From positions 1 through 63,926 of the forward strand of contig DAISIL010000010.1 of NCBI GenBank assembly GCA_036822015.1: a stretch of 63,926 bases of DNA, written 5' to 3'. The translations under genes and the position numbers were made by a program. Below, in pieces: positions 26,805 through 34,979 of this stretch. The notes beneath the pieces are model-generated. The model did not search any database. It was given only the letters and a program-made list of their open reading frames with translations, and was not told where the DNA came from. Each line of letters starts with the position of its first letter. The stretch's first letter is position 1. Origin of the DNA: DAISIL01 sp036822015 (lineage in GTDB: Bacteria; Bacteroidota; Bacteroidia; Cytophagales; Bernardetiaceae).

Positions 26805-27647
26805 TTATCGCGTGATGAGGCGGGTGCATTTGTCGGCATAGAGATGGTTGAGAATCTGCAACACCACATCGCGTTTCTCCTTATCGCTACCGATTTTTTC
26901 GCCTTGCGTTTTGTTATCGACATCGTAGGTAAATATGTCGCCTCCGTCGTTGTTTTGCCAAAGGAAAAATTCATTCCCCGTCTTGATGATCGTATTGCGC
27001 TCGGTGGTTAGCCGGAACATGAAGTTATCGAGGGTGGTGTTGTAGCTCGTTCCGCCCGGCACGATGACCTTAGAGACGTAATCAATGCCTCGGTCGGTGC
27101 TTTCAAAGAGTTCACAGAGGCAGTCGCCTTTGAGTTTTTCGTCTTCGATTTCGGTTACGTTGTAGAGGATGATTCGCCACTGCCCGTCCCTAAACTTGCG
27201 CTGCGTAATCGTAACCAGTTGAGACCCTTTGCGGAGAATATCTTTGCCTTTGGTTACCTCAAACTCGTTTTGGTAAGAGATCGCGGCTACCTCACCGGTC
27301 AGGCTCACATGAAAGACATCCGATACCTTGTGCTGGATCATCAGCCCGTCCGAGCTGATGAGGCTTCCCAGGTGCGCTTCAAATTTTTCGTAGTTATTTT
27401 CGACGACGTTTACGCGCCCACCAATGCGGATAAAGCTCATGTTGCCGATCATGCGCTTATCAAAAAACTGCAAAACAGCGTTTTTGTCTTTGGTTTCGGA
27501 TAAGGCCGAATACGCCTTTGCAAAGGCTTCAATAACTCCTCGGACGGCTTTTTCGTCTTCTTTTTGCTTCTGGGCGTAGGCTCCTGTCAGCGATCCCAGG
27601 CATAGGAGCGCGAAAAGAAATCCATAAAGATAGTGTTTTCGTTGCAT
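26805..27647 (-). CDS. secreted NTF2/SnoaL-like protein of unknown function
   Basis: 280 residues from the ATG at 27645-27647, which puts a signal peptide (YLYGFLFALLCLGSLTGAYAQ) at the N-terminus. The first 150 residues after it look like an NTF2-type fold used in ketosteroid-isomerase-like proteins: a long helix with an acidic face (EDEKAVRGVIEAFAKAYSALSE), then strands MSFIRIGGRVNVVEN and VSLTGEVAAISYQNEFEV, and VTITQRKFRDGQWRIILYNVTEIEDEK. The C-terminal 110 residues have no recognised domain. It is presumably a periplasmic or outer-membrane-associated protein. It lies downstream of the GT39 gene in the same direction. Confidence 0.65.
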   Translation of the reverse strand: MQRKHYLYGFLFALLCLGSLTGAYAQKQKEDEKAVRGVIEAFAKAYSALSETKDKNAVLQFFDKRMIGNMSFIRIGGRVNVVENNYEKFEAHLGSLISSDGLMIQHKVSDVFHVSLTGEVAAISYQNEFEVTKGKDILRKGSQLVTITQRKFRDGQWRIILYNVTEIEDEKLKGDCLCELFESTDRGIDYVSKVIVPGGTSYNTTLDNFMFRLTTERNTIIKTGNEFFLWQNNDGGDIFTYDVDNKTQGEKIGSDKEKRDVVLQILNHLYADKCTRLITR

Positions 27648-27709
27648 TGCTTTTTGGGTTGATGATATAATCCGATAAAAATACTCAAAATCCACCAAAT
27701 CAGCCCTAT

Positions 27710-29260
27710 TTAAGGGACTTTTTCCGAAGAACTTACGTAATGCCAAACCGTCGTTACGGGGCGTTCAAAGAGATCAGGATGATGGACGATTTTCTGTAAA
27801 CTATTGATCCTTAGCAATTTTTCATCGTACTTTTTGCTCGAAATCACATAAGCCGCCGGCTGCTGACGCAAATAAGCGTACAGGGAATCCGGGTTGTTAA
27901 ATTTTGGTATTGCCCGCTGATACGCAAAGACAAAGGCCGGATTGAGCCGCCCGTAAGCCACTACCGGCAGCGAAGTATCCATTTGCGCCCGAGCCACCCG
28001 AACCGGGTTTTCCTGATCGGCACGCGGAAAAGCCCCATAAAAAAAACCCATACTCCCCAACACTCCACCCAAAGCCAAAGCCCACAAAGCCCGCCGTGGA
28101 TCCCACAAAGCCCACCAAGCCCCCAGGGGCAAACCCAACAAATAAGCAGCCAGGTACTCCTGCCCCGAAAGCGAGCGATCATAATGAATGCCCACCGCTG
28201 CCCCTACCACCAACACACTGCTCAACACCGCCCAGACCCACAACGAAACCCGACTCAAGCGTCCCTCCCTCAGCCAGTAGCCCAACACCAATGCCCCAAA
28301 AGCAAAAGCCGGCGCCGGATAGCTCGGCAGTTTTGTCCCCGAAACCGAAAAGAAACCCACAAAAGCCACCATCACGCACAAGGACAGCAGCAAAAGGGAC
28401 TCCTCCCTGCGCACCGCCCATACCCGAGCGACTGCCTGCGGCAAAAACACCCCAAAAGGCAACAGACCAGCCACGTAGAGTAGTGCCGTCAAGCCAAAAA
28501 AGCCGCCGTGGCCCTCTTTGGCCGCCTCGAAGCGGCTTAGGTTATGATCCAGAAAAAAGCCCTCAATCCAGGCACCATCCGTCGCCTGCCAAACCGCTGC
28601 ATACCAAGGCAAAGCCACCAACAAGGCCACCAACAGCCCCCGCAAAGGATGCACCGAAAAAAAGCACCGCCAGCTGCTCAACCGACCGCTTAGCCCCAAA
28701 AAAAGCAACAACGCCAGCCCAGGCACCACAACCGCCACCGGCCCCTTTGCCAGCACCCCCAAACCAAAAAGCACATAGCTCCCGTAAAGCCGCCCGAGAG
28801 AAGACCGCTCTACGCCCTCCCACCAAAGCAACAAAGCCGCCGTCAGCAAAAAAATCAAGTAAGGGTCAGGTGTCGCCAAATGAAACTGTGCCGATATTTG
28901 CACCGAAGCCACCAGCACCATACCCGCCCAAAACGCTGCTTGCTCCCCCCACGCCCGCCGCGCATACGTGTACGTGAGCCAAACCATAGCCAGCCCGCAC
29001 AATGCCGAAAAAAAACGCGCCCCCAACGGACTTACGCCCCATAGCCCGTACCCCAGCTGCATGAAGTAGTAGTGCAGCGGTGGCTTATCCGTGCGTAAGT
29101 TGCCGTTGAATGTCGGGACGATCCAATCACCTCGGACGGACATCTCGTAGGCGCAGGTGGCGTTTTTGGCTTCATCAAGGATGTAAATATCTATCCCCCA
29201 AAGATTTGCTCCCATCGTGAGGGTAGCCAAAGCCAAAAGCACCAGACGAGGATAGGGCAT
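27710..29260 (-). CDS. GT39-family (ArnT-like) integral membrane glycosyltransferase
   Basis: 516 residues with about 11-12 membrane helices. Lipid-phosphate-sugar-dependent GT-C glycosyltransferase. The N-terminal motif is clear: a first helix, then GIDIYILDEAKNATCAYEMSVRGDWIVPTFNG with the Asp-Glu pair that binds the metal or sugar-phosphate, and RTDKPPLHYYFMQLGYGLWG. Those regions are periplasmic. The family includes ArnT, which adds L-Ara4N to lipid A, and protein mannosyltransferases; several uncharacterised copies are common in Bacteroidota. It lies 5 bases after the M28 peptidase gene, so they are an operon. Donor and acceptor are unknown. Confidence 0.9.
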   Translation of the reverse strand: MPYPRLVLLALATLTMGANLWGIDIYILDEAKNATCAYEMSVRGDWIVPTFNGNLRTDKPPLHYYFMQLGYGLWGVSPLGARFFSALCGLAMVWLTYTYARRAWGEQAAFWAGMVLVASVQISAQFHLATPDPYLIFLLTAALLLWWEGVERSSLGRLYGSYVLFGLGVLAKGPVAVVVPGLALLLFLGLSGRLSSWRCFFSVHPLRGLLVALLVALPWYAAVWQATDGAWIEGFFLDHNLSRFEAAKEGHGGFFGLTALLYVAGLLPFGVFLPQAVARVWAVRREESLLLLSLCVMVAFVGFFSVSGTKLPSYPAPAFAFGALVLGYWLREGRLSRVSLWVWAVLSSVLVVGAAVGIHYDRSLSGQEYLAAYLLGLPLGAWWALWDPRRALWALALGGVLGSMGFFYGAFPRADQENPVRVARAQMDTSLPVVAYGRLNPAFVFAYQRAIPKFNNPDSLYAYLRQQPAAYVISSKKYDEKLLRINSLQKIVHHPDLFERPVTTVWHYVSSSEKVP

Positions 29261-29265
29261 TGGGT

Positions 29266-30846
29266 TTAGCGGTTGAGTTTGTCAGGCGTAATCCGTTCCT
29301 CCTGGTTGGCGATCTGCCAGGCGGTCAGGAAGATCAGCCGAGCGACTTTTTCCATCTTCGGGAAATGGATTTTTTCTACCGTATCGCTGGGCTTGTGGTA
29401 GTCGGCGTGTGTGCCATTGAAGTAGAAAATGACGGGTATGTTGTGCTTGGCAAAGTTGTAATGATCGGATCGGTAATAGAATCGGTTCGGATCGTCTTTG
29501 TCGTTGTAGCGATAATCCAGGCTTACTTCGCCATAAGCGGCGGCGGTGCGCTCACTCAGGCGGTGGAGCGAGTCGGAGAGCATATTAGAGCCGATGATGT
29601 AGATGTAGTTGGGGTTGTTTTCGTCTTCGTATTTGGGATCAACGCGCCCGATCATGTCGATATTGAGGTTGGTGATCGTCTGATGGAGGGGCAATATGGG
29701 GTTATCGGAATAATACTCCGAGCCAAGCAGTCCTTTTTCCTCACCGCTGACGGTCATAAACAGGATGCTGCGTCGGGGGCCATGTCCGGCAGCTTTGGCG
29801 GCGGCGAAGGCCTGGGCCATCTCCAGGACGGCGACGGTTCCCGATCCGTCATCATCGGCACCGTTGTTGATCTCACCGTTAGGCGAAATGCCGATGTGAT
29901 CGTAATGCGCCGTGATGACCAGGATTTCGTCTTTTTTGTCGGTTCCCTCCAAGAAAGCCAGGACGTTTTCGGAACCTACTTTTTCGATGCTGGCTTTGGG
30001 CAAAAGTGTAATCTTGGCTTGGGGAGCTTTGGCCGGGACGTTGGTGGGGTCTTTGAGGAGGGCTTCGAGGTAGGCGTTGAACTTGGCTTTTTGTTTGCCA
30101 AAAAGTGATGCCACACGCTCGGGTGCGCTGTAGAGCGCAAACGTCTTGTCAGGGTCAGGGAAGCCGAGGCGGGGCTGGGAGAAGTAGTCAGCGTAGTTGG
30201 TCAGGACGTTTTCAAGGATTTCGTTACTTTCATAGAGCAAAATCACGCCCAAAGCCCCTTTTTCTTTGGCTACGGCAATTTTTTTGTCCGGTTGTGAGGC
30301 AATGGATTTTTGTTTGGTACCGGTGGCCAGGTAGATGCCCGCGCTGTCTTTGGGTTCGCCCATGAGCATAACTAGGACTTTGCCTTGGGGGTCAATGTTC
30401 TGGTAATCCGAGTATTTGTCGGTATCCATGCCGTAGCCCGCAAAAACCATCTTGGCTTTACGTTGTTCCGTCAGTAGCCCTTGTATGGAGAAAAAATCTT
30501 GGAGGAGTTGGAGTTCTACTTTTCCCTTTCCGGCGAGCCTGAAGCTACCGTACTTGGACTTCTCGAGGGCAAAAGGCTGTAAGTAAGGGTCTTGACTAAC
30601 GGCTGCTGGCACGATACCGGCCAGCGCATAGCTAGCAAAGGCTTGACGGATGTACTGGGCGGCTTTCTTTTGTCCGGCCGTGCCTGTTTCTCGTCCCTCA
30701 TAGGCATCGGAGGCCAGCACTTCTAGGTGTGCTTTGAGGTCGGCTTGCGTGATGGTTTGGGCAAATTTTGTTGCCGTGGTATCCATTTGGGCCTGTGCGG
30801 CAAGGGCCCAGAGCCAAAGGCAGAGAAAAGTTAAGGATTTGTTCAT
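29266..30846 (-). CDS. M28-family zinc peptidase with inserted PA domain
   Basis: 526 residues from the ATG at 30844-30846, giving a signal peptide (LTFLCLWLWALAAQAQ). The N-terminal part (about 20-100) precedes an inserted PA domain (about 110-280). The peptidase domain has the zinc motifs: VITAHYDHIGI (His), NGADDDGSGTVAVLEMA (Asp bridging), SGEEKGLLGSEYYSD (Glu-Glu), NIDMIGRV (Asp) and GTHADYHKPSDTVEKI (His). Such enzymes are secreted aminopeptidases or dipeptidases. Its own -7 element is 14 bases upstream, and the GT39 gene follows by 5 bases. Confidence 0.93.
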   Translation of the reverse strand: MNKSLTFLCLWLWALAAQAQMDTTATKFAQTITQADLKAHLEVLASDAYEGRETGTAGQKKAAQYIRQAFASYALAGIVPAAVSQDPYLQPFALEKSKYGSFRLAGKGKVELQLLQDFFSIQGLLTEQRKAKMVFAGYGMDTDKYSDYQNIDPQGKVLVMLMGEPKDSAGIYLATGTKQKSIASQPDKKIAVAKEKGALGVILLYESNEILENVLTNYADYFSQPRLGFPDPDKTFALYSAPERVASLFGKQKAKFNAYLEALLKDPTNVPAKAPQAKITLLPKASIEKVGSENVLAFLEGTDKKDEILVITAHYDHIGISPNGEINNGADDDGSGTVAVLEMAQAFAAAKAAGHGPRRSILFMTVSGEEKGLLGSEYYSDNPILPLHQTITNLNIDMIGRVDPKYEDENNPNYIYIIGSNMLSDSLHRLSERTAAAYGEVSLDYRYNDKDDPNRFYYRSDHYNFAKHNIPVIFYFNGTHADYHKPSDTVEKIHFPKMEKVARLIFLTAWQIANQEERITPDKLNR

Positions 30847-30859
30847 CTTCTTTTTTCTG

Positions 30860-30867
30860 CAAAGATA
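30860..30867 (-). promoter_or_regulatory. -7 element of the M28 peptidase promoter
   Basis: Minus-strand TATCTTTG, exact TAnnTTTG match, 14 bases before the start codon. Any -33 element would lie near the end of rbfA and is not clear. Confidence 0.45.
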
Positions 30868-30894
30868 CGTGATCTGCCCCAAACTTACCCGCTT

Positions 30895-31269
30895 CTAGTC
30901 CTCCTGCTCCTCGGCTGGGGGGATGTCGAGTTGGGATAGGATCTGTTCGATGCGTGTAACCTCATCTTGCGTGTCGTCGATGAAGAACTGCAACTCGGGA
31001 AACTTCCGGAACTGATGCCGCAGCCGCTGTGCCAGGGCGTGTTTGAGTTGGAGTTCCATCTCCTGGAGGCGTTCCATGGCGGCTTTTCGTTCTTCGGTCT
31101 TCAAGAAGCTCAGGTAGATTCGGGCCAGCCCTAGGTCTGCCGTTACGCGAACGATGGTAACGGTAACAAAGGTGCCATTGACCCACTCGGGGTGGCGTAT
31201 CAGGAGGTCGGCCAGTTCCTTTTGGAGCAGTCCGGCTACTTTCTTTTGGCGTTTGGATTCGTTGTTCAT
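30895..31269 (-). CDS. rbfA: ribosome-binding factor A
   Basis: 124 residues, the usual length. It binds free 30S subunits and helps mature the 5' end of 16S rRNA. The KH-like fold is visible: RQKKVAGLLQKELADLLIRHP, TVTIVRVTADLGLARIYLSFL and AQRLRHQFRKFPELQFFIDDTQDEVTRIEQIL, with an acidic C-terminal tail after the conserved domain. It lies between the DUF481-like gene and the M28 gene in the same direction. Confidence 0.95.
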   Translation of the reverse strand: MNNESKRQKKVAGLLQKELADLLIRHPEWVNGTFVTVTIVRVTADLGLARIYLSFLKTEERKAAMERLQEMELQLKHALAQRLRHQFRKFPELQFFIDDTQDEVTRIEQILSQLDIPPAEEQED

Positions 31270-31283
31270 CAGCGGTCTTATTT

Positions 31284-32102
31284 TTATTTTTTTTGTCGGA
31301 TATTAACTTGTATGCCGTTGGCGATGGAGTAGATAAATCGGGTAATTGGGACAATGGGGGCGTTTTCGTAGGCCCAGACGAGGTCTATTTTCCAGGAGAG
31401 CGCGTCGGTCATCTTGAGCAAGAAGCTACTCTCAAAGTTGAGGCGATGCCGCCAAAGTGCGGCTTGCCTATCGCGGCCCACCTGGTAGTACAAGATGCCA
31501 TTGAGGCTTAGGTGGTCGTTGAGCGTACTACGGATGCCGATGTAGTTGGCCGATTTGATGAAGTTAGCGGCTACCTTAGCATCATCTTCTTTGGGGTTGT
31601 TCCAACGCTCGTGTTCGTACATGTACCCAAAGTTAGCGAAAAGATGCGTTTGCTCCGTATCGAGCAGCCGCACCCGAAGTCCACCTCCCACCAAAAAACG
31701 ACGATCCAACAAACGCAGCAAGTCGTATTGGGCCTGCCCAAAAACCAAATAAGAAACGCGCTGCAAGCGCATAAAGTTCAGGCGAAGGTGCGTAAATGCC
31801 GTGCTGTTGAAGGGGTTCTCGTTGATTTTGAGGTAATCTAGTCGATTGAGAAACGTATAGCGGTGTCGTTTGCTGAAATAGGCCCACTCGAGATTTCCGT
31901 TTGCTCCCAAAAAGTTGATCGGCCGGTCTGCATCGGCGGTGCGGTTGTAGAGCCGCCCCGAAAGGGATACGTTGAGATAGCTCCTGATGGTGCTGTCCTG
32001 GATTGCTTCGCTGGATTTGATATTGAGAATTTGCGCTTGACTGCCGAAGGCAAGCCCAAAAAAAATGATTCCCCATATCAGCAGATATTGGCGTACAAGC
32101 AT
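31284..32102 (-). CDS. DUF481-like outer-membrane beta-barrel protein
   Basis: 272 residues from the ATG at 32100-32102; the longer frame starts with a TTG. Signal peptide (LLIWGIIFFGLAFGSQA). The remainder alternates amphipathic strands with aromatic girdles (YLNVSLSGRLYNRT, HRYTFLNRLDYLKI, LFANFGYMYEHERWNNP, LSLNGILYYQVGRDRQ), typical of a DUF481-like barrel of 10-14 strands. It ends NGIQVNIRQKK rather than with the C-terminal Phe common to these proteins. Function unknown; some relatives are salt-stress-induced. It sits 14 bases upstream of rbfA. Confidence 0.75.
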   Translation of the reverse strand: MLVRQYLLIWGIIFFGLAFGSQAQILNIKSSEAIQDSTIRSYLNVSLSGRLYNRTADADRPINFLGANGNLEWAYFSKRHRYTFLNRLDYLKINENPFNSTAFTHLRLNFMRLQRVSYLVFGQAQYDLLRLLDRRFLVGGGLRVRLLDTEQTHLFANFGYMYEHERWNNPKEDDAKVAANFIKSANYIGIRSTLNDHLSLNGILYYQVGRDRQAALWRHRLNFESSFLLKMTDALSWKIDLVWAYENAPIVPITRFIYSIANGIQVNIRQKK

Positions 32103-32113
32103 GGTCAATAATC

Positions 32114-32148
32114 AGAAAGCCCATCTACGGGTGGCAGACAGGCTTTCT
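32114..32148. other. hairpin just upstream of the DUF481-like gene
   Basis: Perfect 8-base arms AGAAAGCC (32114-32121) and GGCTTTCT (32141-32148) with a 19-base loop. There is no U-run on the minus strand after it, so a terminator for the upstream lipoprotein gene is doubtful. It lies 12 bases from the next start codon and could affect translation. Confidence 0.4.
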
Positions 32149-32177
32149 TTCATCAAAAAACAATTAAGACAAAGGAC

Positions 32178-32411
32178 TTATTCGCCTTCTTTTTCTTCTT
32201 CTGTACCCTCATCACCTTCGGGAGCGTCGCCGGCTTCGTCTGTGGCAGCATCAGGGGCGGTTTCCTCCTCCGTAGCGGGGGCGGGTTCCTCCTCTACGGG
32301 AGCGGGTTCTTCGGTAGCTGCGGGTTCTTCAGCTTCGGGCTGCTGTGCGCCACCGCAACCTGCAAAAGTCATTATGCCAATGATGGCGAGCAAATACATG
32401 AGCTTTTTCAT
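32178..32411 (-). CDS. small acidic low-complexity lipoprotein
   Basis: 77 residues. A lipoprotein signal peptide (LMYLLAIIGIMTFAGC, lipobox FAGC) and then a tail made almost only of Glu, Ala, Pro, Asp and Thr, for example EEPAPVEEEPAPATEE. The tail is intrinsically disordered and strongly negative. Such proteins may act as spacers or be heavily expressed envelope components; I do not assign a role. It has one of the best promoters in the window, suggesting high expression. Confidence 0.75.
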   Translation of the reverse strand: MKKLMYLLAIIGIMTFAGCGGAQQPEAEEPAATEEPAPVEEEPAPATEEETAPDAATDEAGDAPEGDEGTEEEKEGE

Positions 32412-32442
32412 AAAAAATAAAGTTTAGTTGAGTAAACAAGGG

Positions 32443-32473
32443 CAAAGGTACGATCCCTAATTTGTTATGCAAA
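32443..32473 (-). promoter_or_regulatory. near-consensus promoter of the acidic lipoprotein gene
   Basis: Minus-strand TTTG (32470-32473), 19-base spacer, TACCTTTG (32443-32450). Both elements and the spacing match the Bacteroidota housekeeping consensus; the start codon is 31 bases downstream. Confidence 0.8.
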
Positions 32474-32489
32474 TTTTCTTGAAAAAAAA

Positions 32490-33188
32490 TTAGAGGTCTC
32501 CTAATTGCGGGCGCAGCACAATGTCTTCAATGACTGTTCGGCGCGACATCGAAAAGGCCGCAAATACTGCCGTAGCTATATCTTCGGCAGGCATCAGGCG
32601 TGTTTCTTCTACCGGAGCATTCTCCCAACTGGCTGTATAGGTTGCCCCTGGCAAGACGGATATAACCCGAATGCCGGCGGGTTTGAGTTCTTCCCGCAAC
32701 ACCTTGCTCATGCCATAGAGCGCAAACTTGGTAATCGAATAGCTACCGCCGTTGGGGTAGGCAATCGTGCTGGCAATCGAACAAATATTAAAAATATCGC
32801 CGCTGCCTTGCTCCCGCATCGCCGGTACTAAGGCTCGGGTTAAGTGATAGGCACTGTAGAGATTGGTGGCTATCATGGTCTCGAGCCGGCCGGCTTCTTC
32901 GGTACAGACCTCCCCGGGAATGAACACCCCCGCGTTGTTAATCAAGGCGGCTACGGGTTCGCCCAGTGCCAACACAAAGTCGGCGAAGGCACGTACCTCC
33001 GTTGCGTTGGAGACATCAGTAGCCCGAATGTGTACCTCCACCAAATGCTGCTCCTCCACTTCGGCCTTAACGGCTTCCAGGGCCGCCTGATCGCGGGCGC
33101 AAATGGCTAAGTTGCAACGTCCTTTTTGGGCAAAAACTTCGACTAAGGCACGCCCAATGCCTTTGGTGGCTCCCGTGATGACAATCAT
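32490..33188 (-). CDS. short-chain dehydrogenase/reductase
   Basis: 232 residues from the ATG at 33186-33188. The longer frame runs toward the tRNA terminator. NAD(P)-binding TGATKGIG near the N-terminus, NNAG about residue 85, catalytic Ser in NICSIAS and YSITK as the catalytic Tyr-Lys pair, then the PG motif in SVLPGATYTASW. The family reduces or oxidises diverse carbonyls; the specific substrate is not evident. Closest in look to the YqjQ/FabG-like oxidoreductases seen in many Bacteroidota. Confidence 0.88.
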   Translation of the reverse strand: MIVITGATKGIGRALVEVFAQKGRCNLAICARDQAALEAVKAEVEEQHLVEVHIRATDVSNATEVRAFADFVLALGEPVAALINNAGVFIPGEVCTEEAGRLETMIATNLYSAYHLTRALVPAMREQGSGDIFNICSIASTIAYPNGGSYSITKFALYGMSKVLREELKPAGIRVISVLPGATYTASWENAPVEETRLMPAEDIATAVFAAFSMSRRTVIEDIVLRPQLGDL

Positions 33189-33210
33189 GGCTTTATGTGC
33201 TATGGCAATA

Positions 33211-33242
33211 AAAAAAGCCCCCAAACGATAAGCGTTTGGGGG
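33211..33242 (-). terminator. terminator of the initiator tRNA gene
   Basis: A perfect 10-base GC-rich stem (33218-33227 and 33233-33242) with a 5-base loop; the minus strand runs into a T-tract (33211-33216). It is 22 bases past the tRNA 3' end. Confidence 0.88.
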
Positions 33243-33264
33243 TGCTACTTTTTGTGTTGTGTAG

Positions 33265-33337
<73 letters not shown>

Positions 33338-33348
33338 ATATTGTTCTA

Positions 33349-33378
33349 CAAAGGTACGACATTTTTTGGAAAAAGCAA
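33349..33378 (-). promoter_or_regulatory. promoter of the initiator tRNA gene
   Basis: Minus-strand TTG (33376-33378), 19-base spacer, TACCTTTG (33349-33356), 11 bases before the tRNA 5' end. Near-consensus spacing and sequence. Confidence 0.75.
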
Positions 33379-33402
33379 TACCTTCGTCAAAAAAAATCTT
33401 GT

Positions 33403-34314
33403 ATGGACGAAAAAAACACACCCAATACCTTCAAATCTGGCTTCGTCAGCCTGGTAGGTAAACCCAACGTAGGCAAATCTACACTGATTAACAGGCTCTT
33501 AGGACAGAAGCTATCCATCACCACAGCCAAAGCCCAAACGACGCGCCACCGCATCCGAGGGATCATCACCGAGGAAAATTTTCAGATCGTCTATTCGGAT
33601 ACCCCTGGTATCCTTACGCCTAAGTACAAGCTCCACGAGCGCATGATGGACTACGTGGCCGAATCCCTCTCCGATGCCGACATCATCCTCTGGCTTACCA
33701 CCGTAGAGGAAACCACAACAGAAAACCCAGCCTTTGATCTGCTCCAACGGCTTCAAGGACAAGCCGATACATCTCCTCCCATCTTCCTGCTCATCAACAA
33801 AATAGACAATTCCGATCAAGCCCAGGTACTCGAAAAAGTCCAGTATTGGCAAACCCAACTCGCCCCCCGAGAAATCCTCCCCCTCTCGGCTTTGCACCTC
33901 TTCAACATCCAAACGCTCCAAGACCTGATCCTGGACTACCTCCCCGTTCATCCGCCTTTTTTTCCCGAAGACAGCCTCACCGACCGCAGCGAACGCTTCT
34001 TTGCCGCCGAGATGATCCGCGAAAAAATCTTCTTGCACTACGAAAAAGAAGTTCCCTACTGCACCGAAGTCGTCGTCAAGACCTTCAAAGAAAGCGAGGA
34101 AATGATCCAGGTACTGGCTGATATTTTTGTGGAACGCGACAGCCAAAAGGGCATCCTGATCGGCAAAAACGGACAAAAACTCAAGCACCTCTCCATAGAT
34201 GCCCGCCGAGAAATGGAACTTTTTTTTGGAAAAAAGATATTTTTGCTCACACAAATCAAAGTAGATCCCGACTGGCGCGACAAAACCCGCAAACTCCAAC
34301 GCTACGGCTACTGA
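33403..34314 (+). CDS. era: GTPase Era
   Basis: 303 residues from the ATG at 33403; the longer frame reads through the tRNA gene and is not real. Era binds 16S rRNA and helps 30S assembly. G motifs: GKPNVGKST (G1), TT in TTRHRI (G2), DTPG (G3), NKID (G4) and SALH (G5). The C-terminal KH domain carries the effector and RNA-binding GKNGQKLK sequence, and the protein ends LQRYGY. Together with rbfA in the window it is a second 30S-maturation gene. It is followed by rpiB in the same direction. Confidence 0.97.
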   Translation: MDEKNTPNTFKSGFVSLVGKPNVGKSTLINRLLGQKLSITTAKAQTTRHRIRGIITEENFQIVYSDTPGILTPKYKLHERMMDYVAESLSDADIILWLTTVEETTTENPAFDLLQRLQGQADTSPPIFLLINKIDNSDQAQVLEKVQYWQTQLAPREILPLSALHLFNIQTLQDLILDYLPVHPPFFPEDSLTDRSERFFAAEMIREKIFLHYEKEVPYCTEVVVKTFKESEEMIQVLADIFVERDSQKGILIGKNGQKLKHLSIDARREMELFFGKKIFLLTQIKVDPDWRDKTRKLQRYGY

Positions 34315-34326
34315 ACTTTAATTTCT

Positions 34327-34776
34327 ATGACCATGAAACTCATCATAGGCAGCGATCATGCCGGCTATGCCTACAAGCAAGCCCTCATCGACGAATTATC
34401 AAAGCGTTACCAGATCACCGATGTCGGGCCAGCCTCCGAGGAATCGGTGGACTATCCCGATTTTGCCCATCCCGTAGCCCAGGGCGTAGCCGAGGGAAAC
34501 TTTGGGCTGGGTATCCTGATCTGTGGAAGCGGAAATGGGGTCTCTATGACAGCCAACAAGTACACCAACATACGCGCTGCCCTGTGCTGGCAACCCGAAC
34601 TGGCCACCCTGGCCCGCCAACACAACGCCGCCAACGTCCTCTGCTTACCCGCCCGATTTGTCAGTGTCGCCGAAGCCAAAGCTATCACGGAAGCCTTCTT
34701 AGCCGCTGATTTTGAGGGGGGAAGGCACGAACGCCGCGTAAAAAAAATCCCCGCAACAGGGGCGGGGACTACGTAA
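34327..34776 (+). CDS. rpiB: ribose 5-phosphate isomerase B
   Basis: 149 residues (or 147 from the second ATG at 34333). Interconverts ribose 5-phosphate and ribulose 5-phosphate in the non-oxidative pentose phosphate pathway. RpiB landmarks: IIGSDHAGYAYK, VDYPDFAHPVA, GILICGSGNGVSMTANK (active-site Cys loop) and NAANVLCLPARFVS. The last residues (RRVKKIPATGAGTT) are an unusual tail: they are encoded by the terminator hairpin of the convergent tRNA gene, so the natural end of the fold is around HERR. It follows era by 12 bases and is likely co-transcribed. Confidence 0.95.
   Translation: MTMKLIIGSDHAGYAYKQALIDELSKRYQITDVGPASEESVDYPDFAHPVAQGVAEGNFGLGILICGSGNGVSMTANKYTNIRAALCWQPELATLARQHNAANVLCLPARFVSVAEAKAITEAFLAADFEGGRHERRVKKIPATGAGTT
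34740..34768 (-). terminator. tRNA terminator inside the rpiB 3' coding end
   Basis: A 7-base GC-rich stem (34748-34754 and 34762-34768) with a 7-base loop; the minus strand continues into a T-tract (34740-34747). It is 21 bases past the 3' end of the tRNA at 34790-34863 and lies within the last codons of rpiB. Confidence 0.75.
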
Positions 34777-34789
34777 AAAAAATCTGGCG

Positions 34790-34863
34790 TGGACCCACTC
34801 GGGCTCGAACCGAGGACCTACTGATTATGAGTCAGTTGCTCTAACCAACTGAGCTATGAGTCC
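34790..34863 (-). tRNA. tRNA with CAT anticodon (elongator Met or lysidine-modified Ile)
   Basis: A 74-base cloverleaf: acceptor GGACTCA/TGGGTCC (one T-G wobble), D-arm GCTCAGTTGGTTAGAGC, anticodon arm ACTGACTCATAATCAGT and T-arm CTCGG-TTCGAGC-CCGAG. Position 1:72 pairs normally, so it is not the initiator. Sequence alone does not settle Met versus Ile2; the CTGA/TCAG anticodon stem and CTCATAA loop fit both. Confidence 0.93.
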
Positions 34864-34874
34864 CTTTCGGGGAA

Positions 34875-34882
34875 CAAAGATA
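34875..34882 (-). promoter_or_regulatory. -7 element of the CAT tRNA promoter
   Basis: Minus-strand TATCTTTG, exact match, 11 bases before the tRNA 5' end, the same spacing as at the initiator tRNA gene. The upstream region is T-rich without a clear -33. Confidence 0.6.
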
Positions 34883-34979
34883 CGCAGCAAAAACAAAAAA
34901 AGCATATCGGGAGTTCTTTTCTAAGAAAAATAAATTTCACATTGGTACATCTATTGATGCCACTAAAGCGATGTAAGTT

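Noticed and set aside
28096..28977. A Pro/Lys-rich frame of 293 residues on the plus strand
   Set aside because: Antisense to the GT39 glycosyltransferase; composition is low-complexity and no signal or domain is present.
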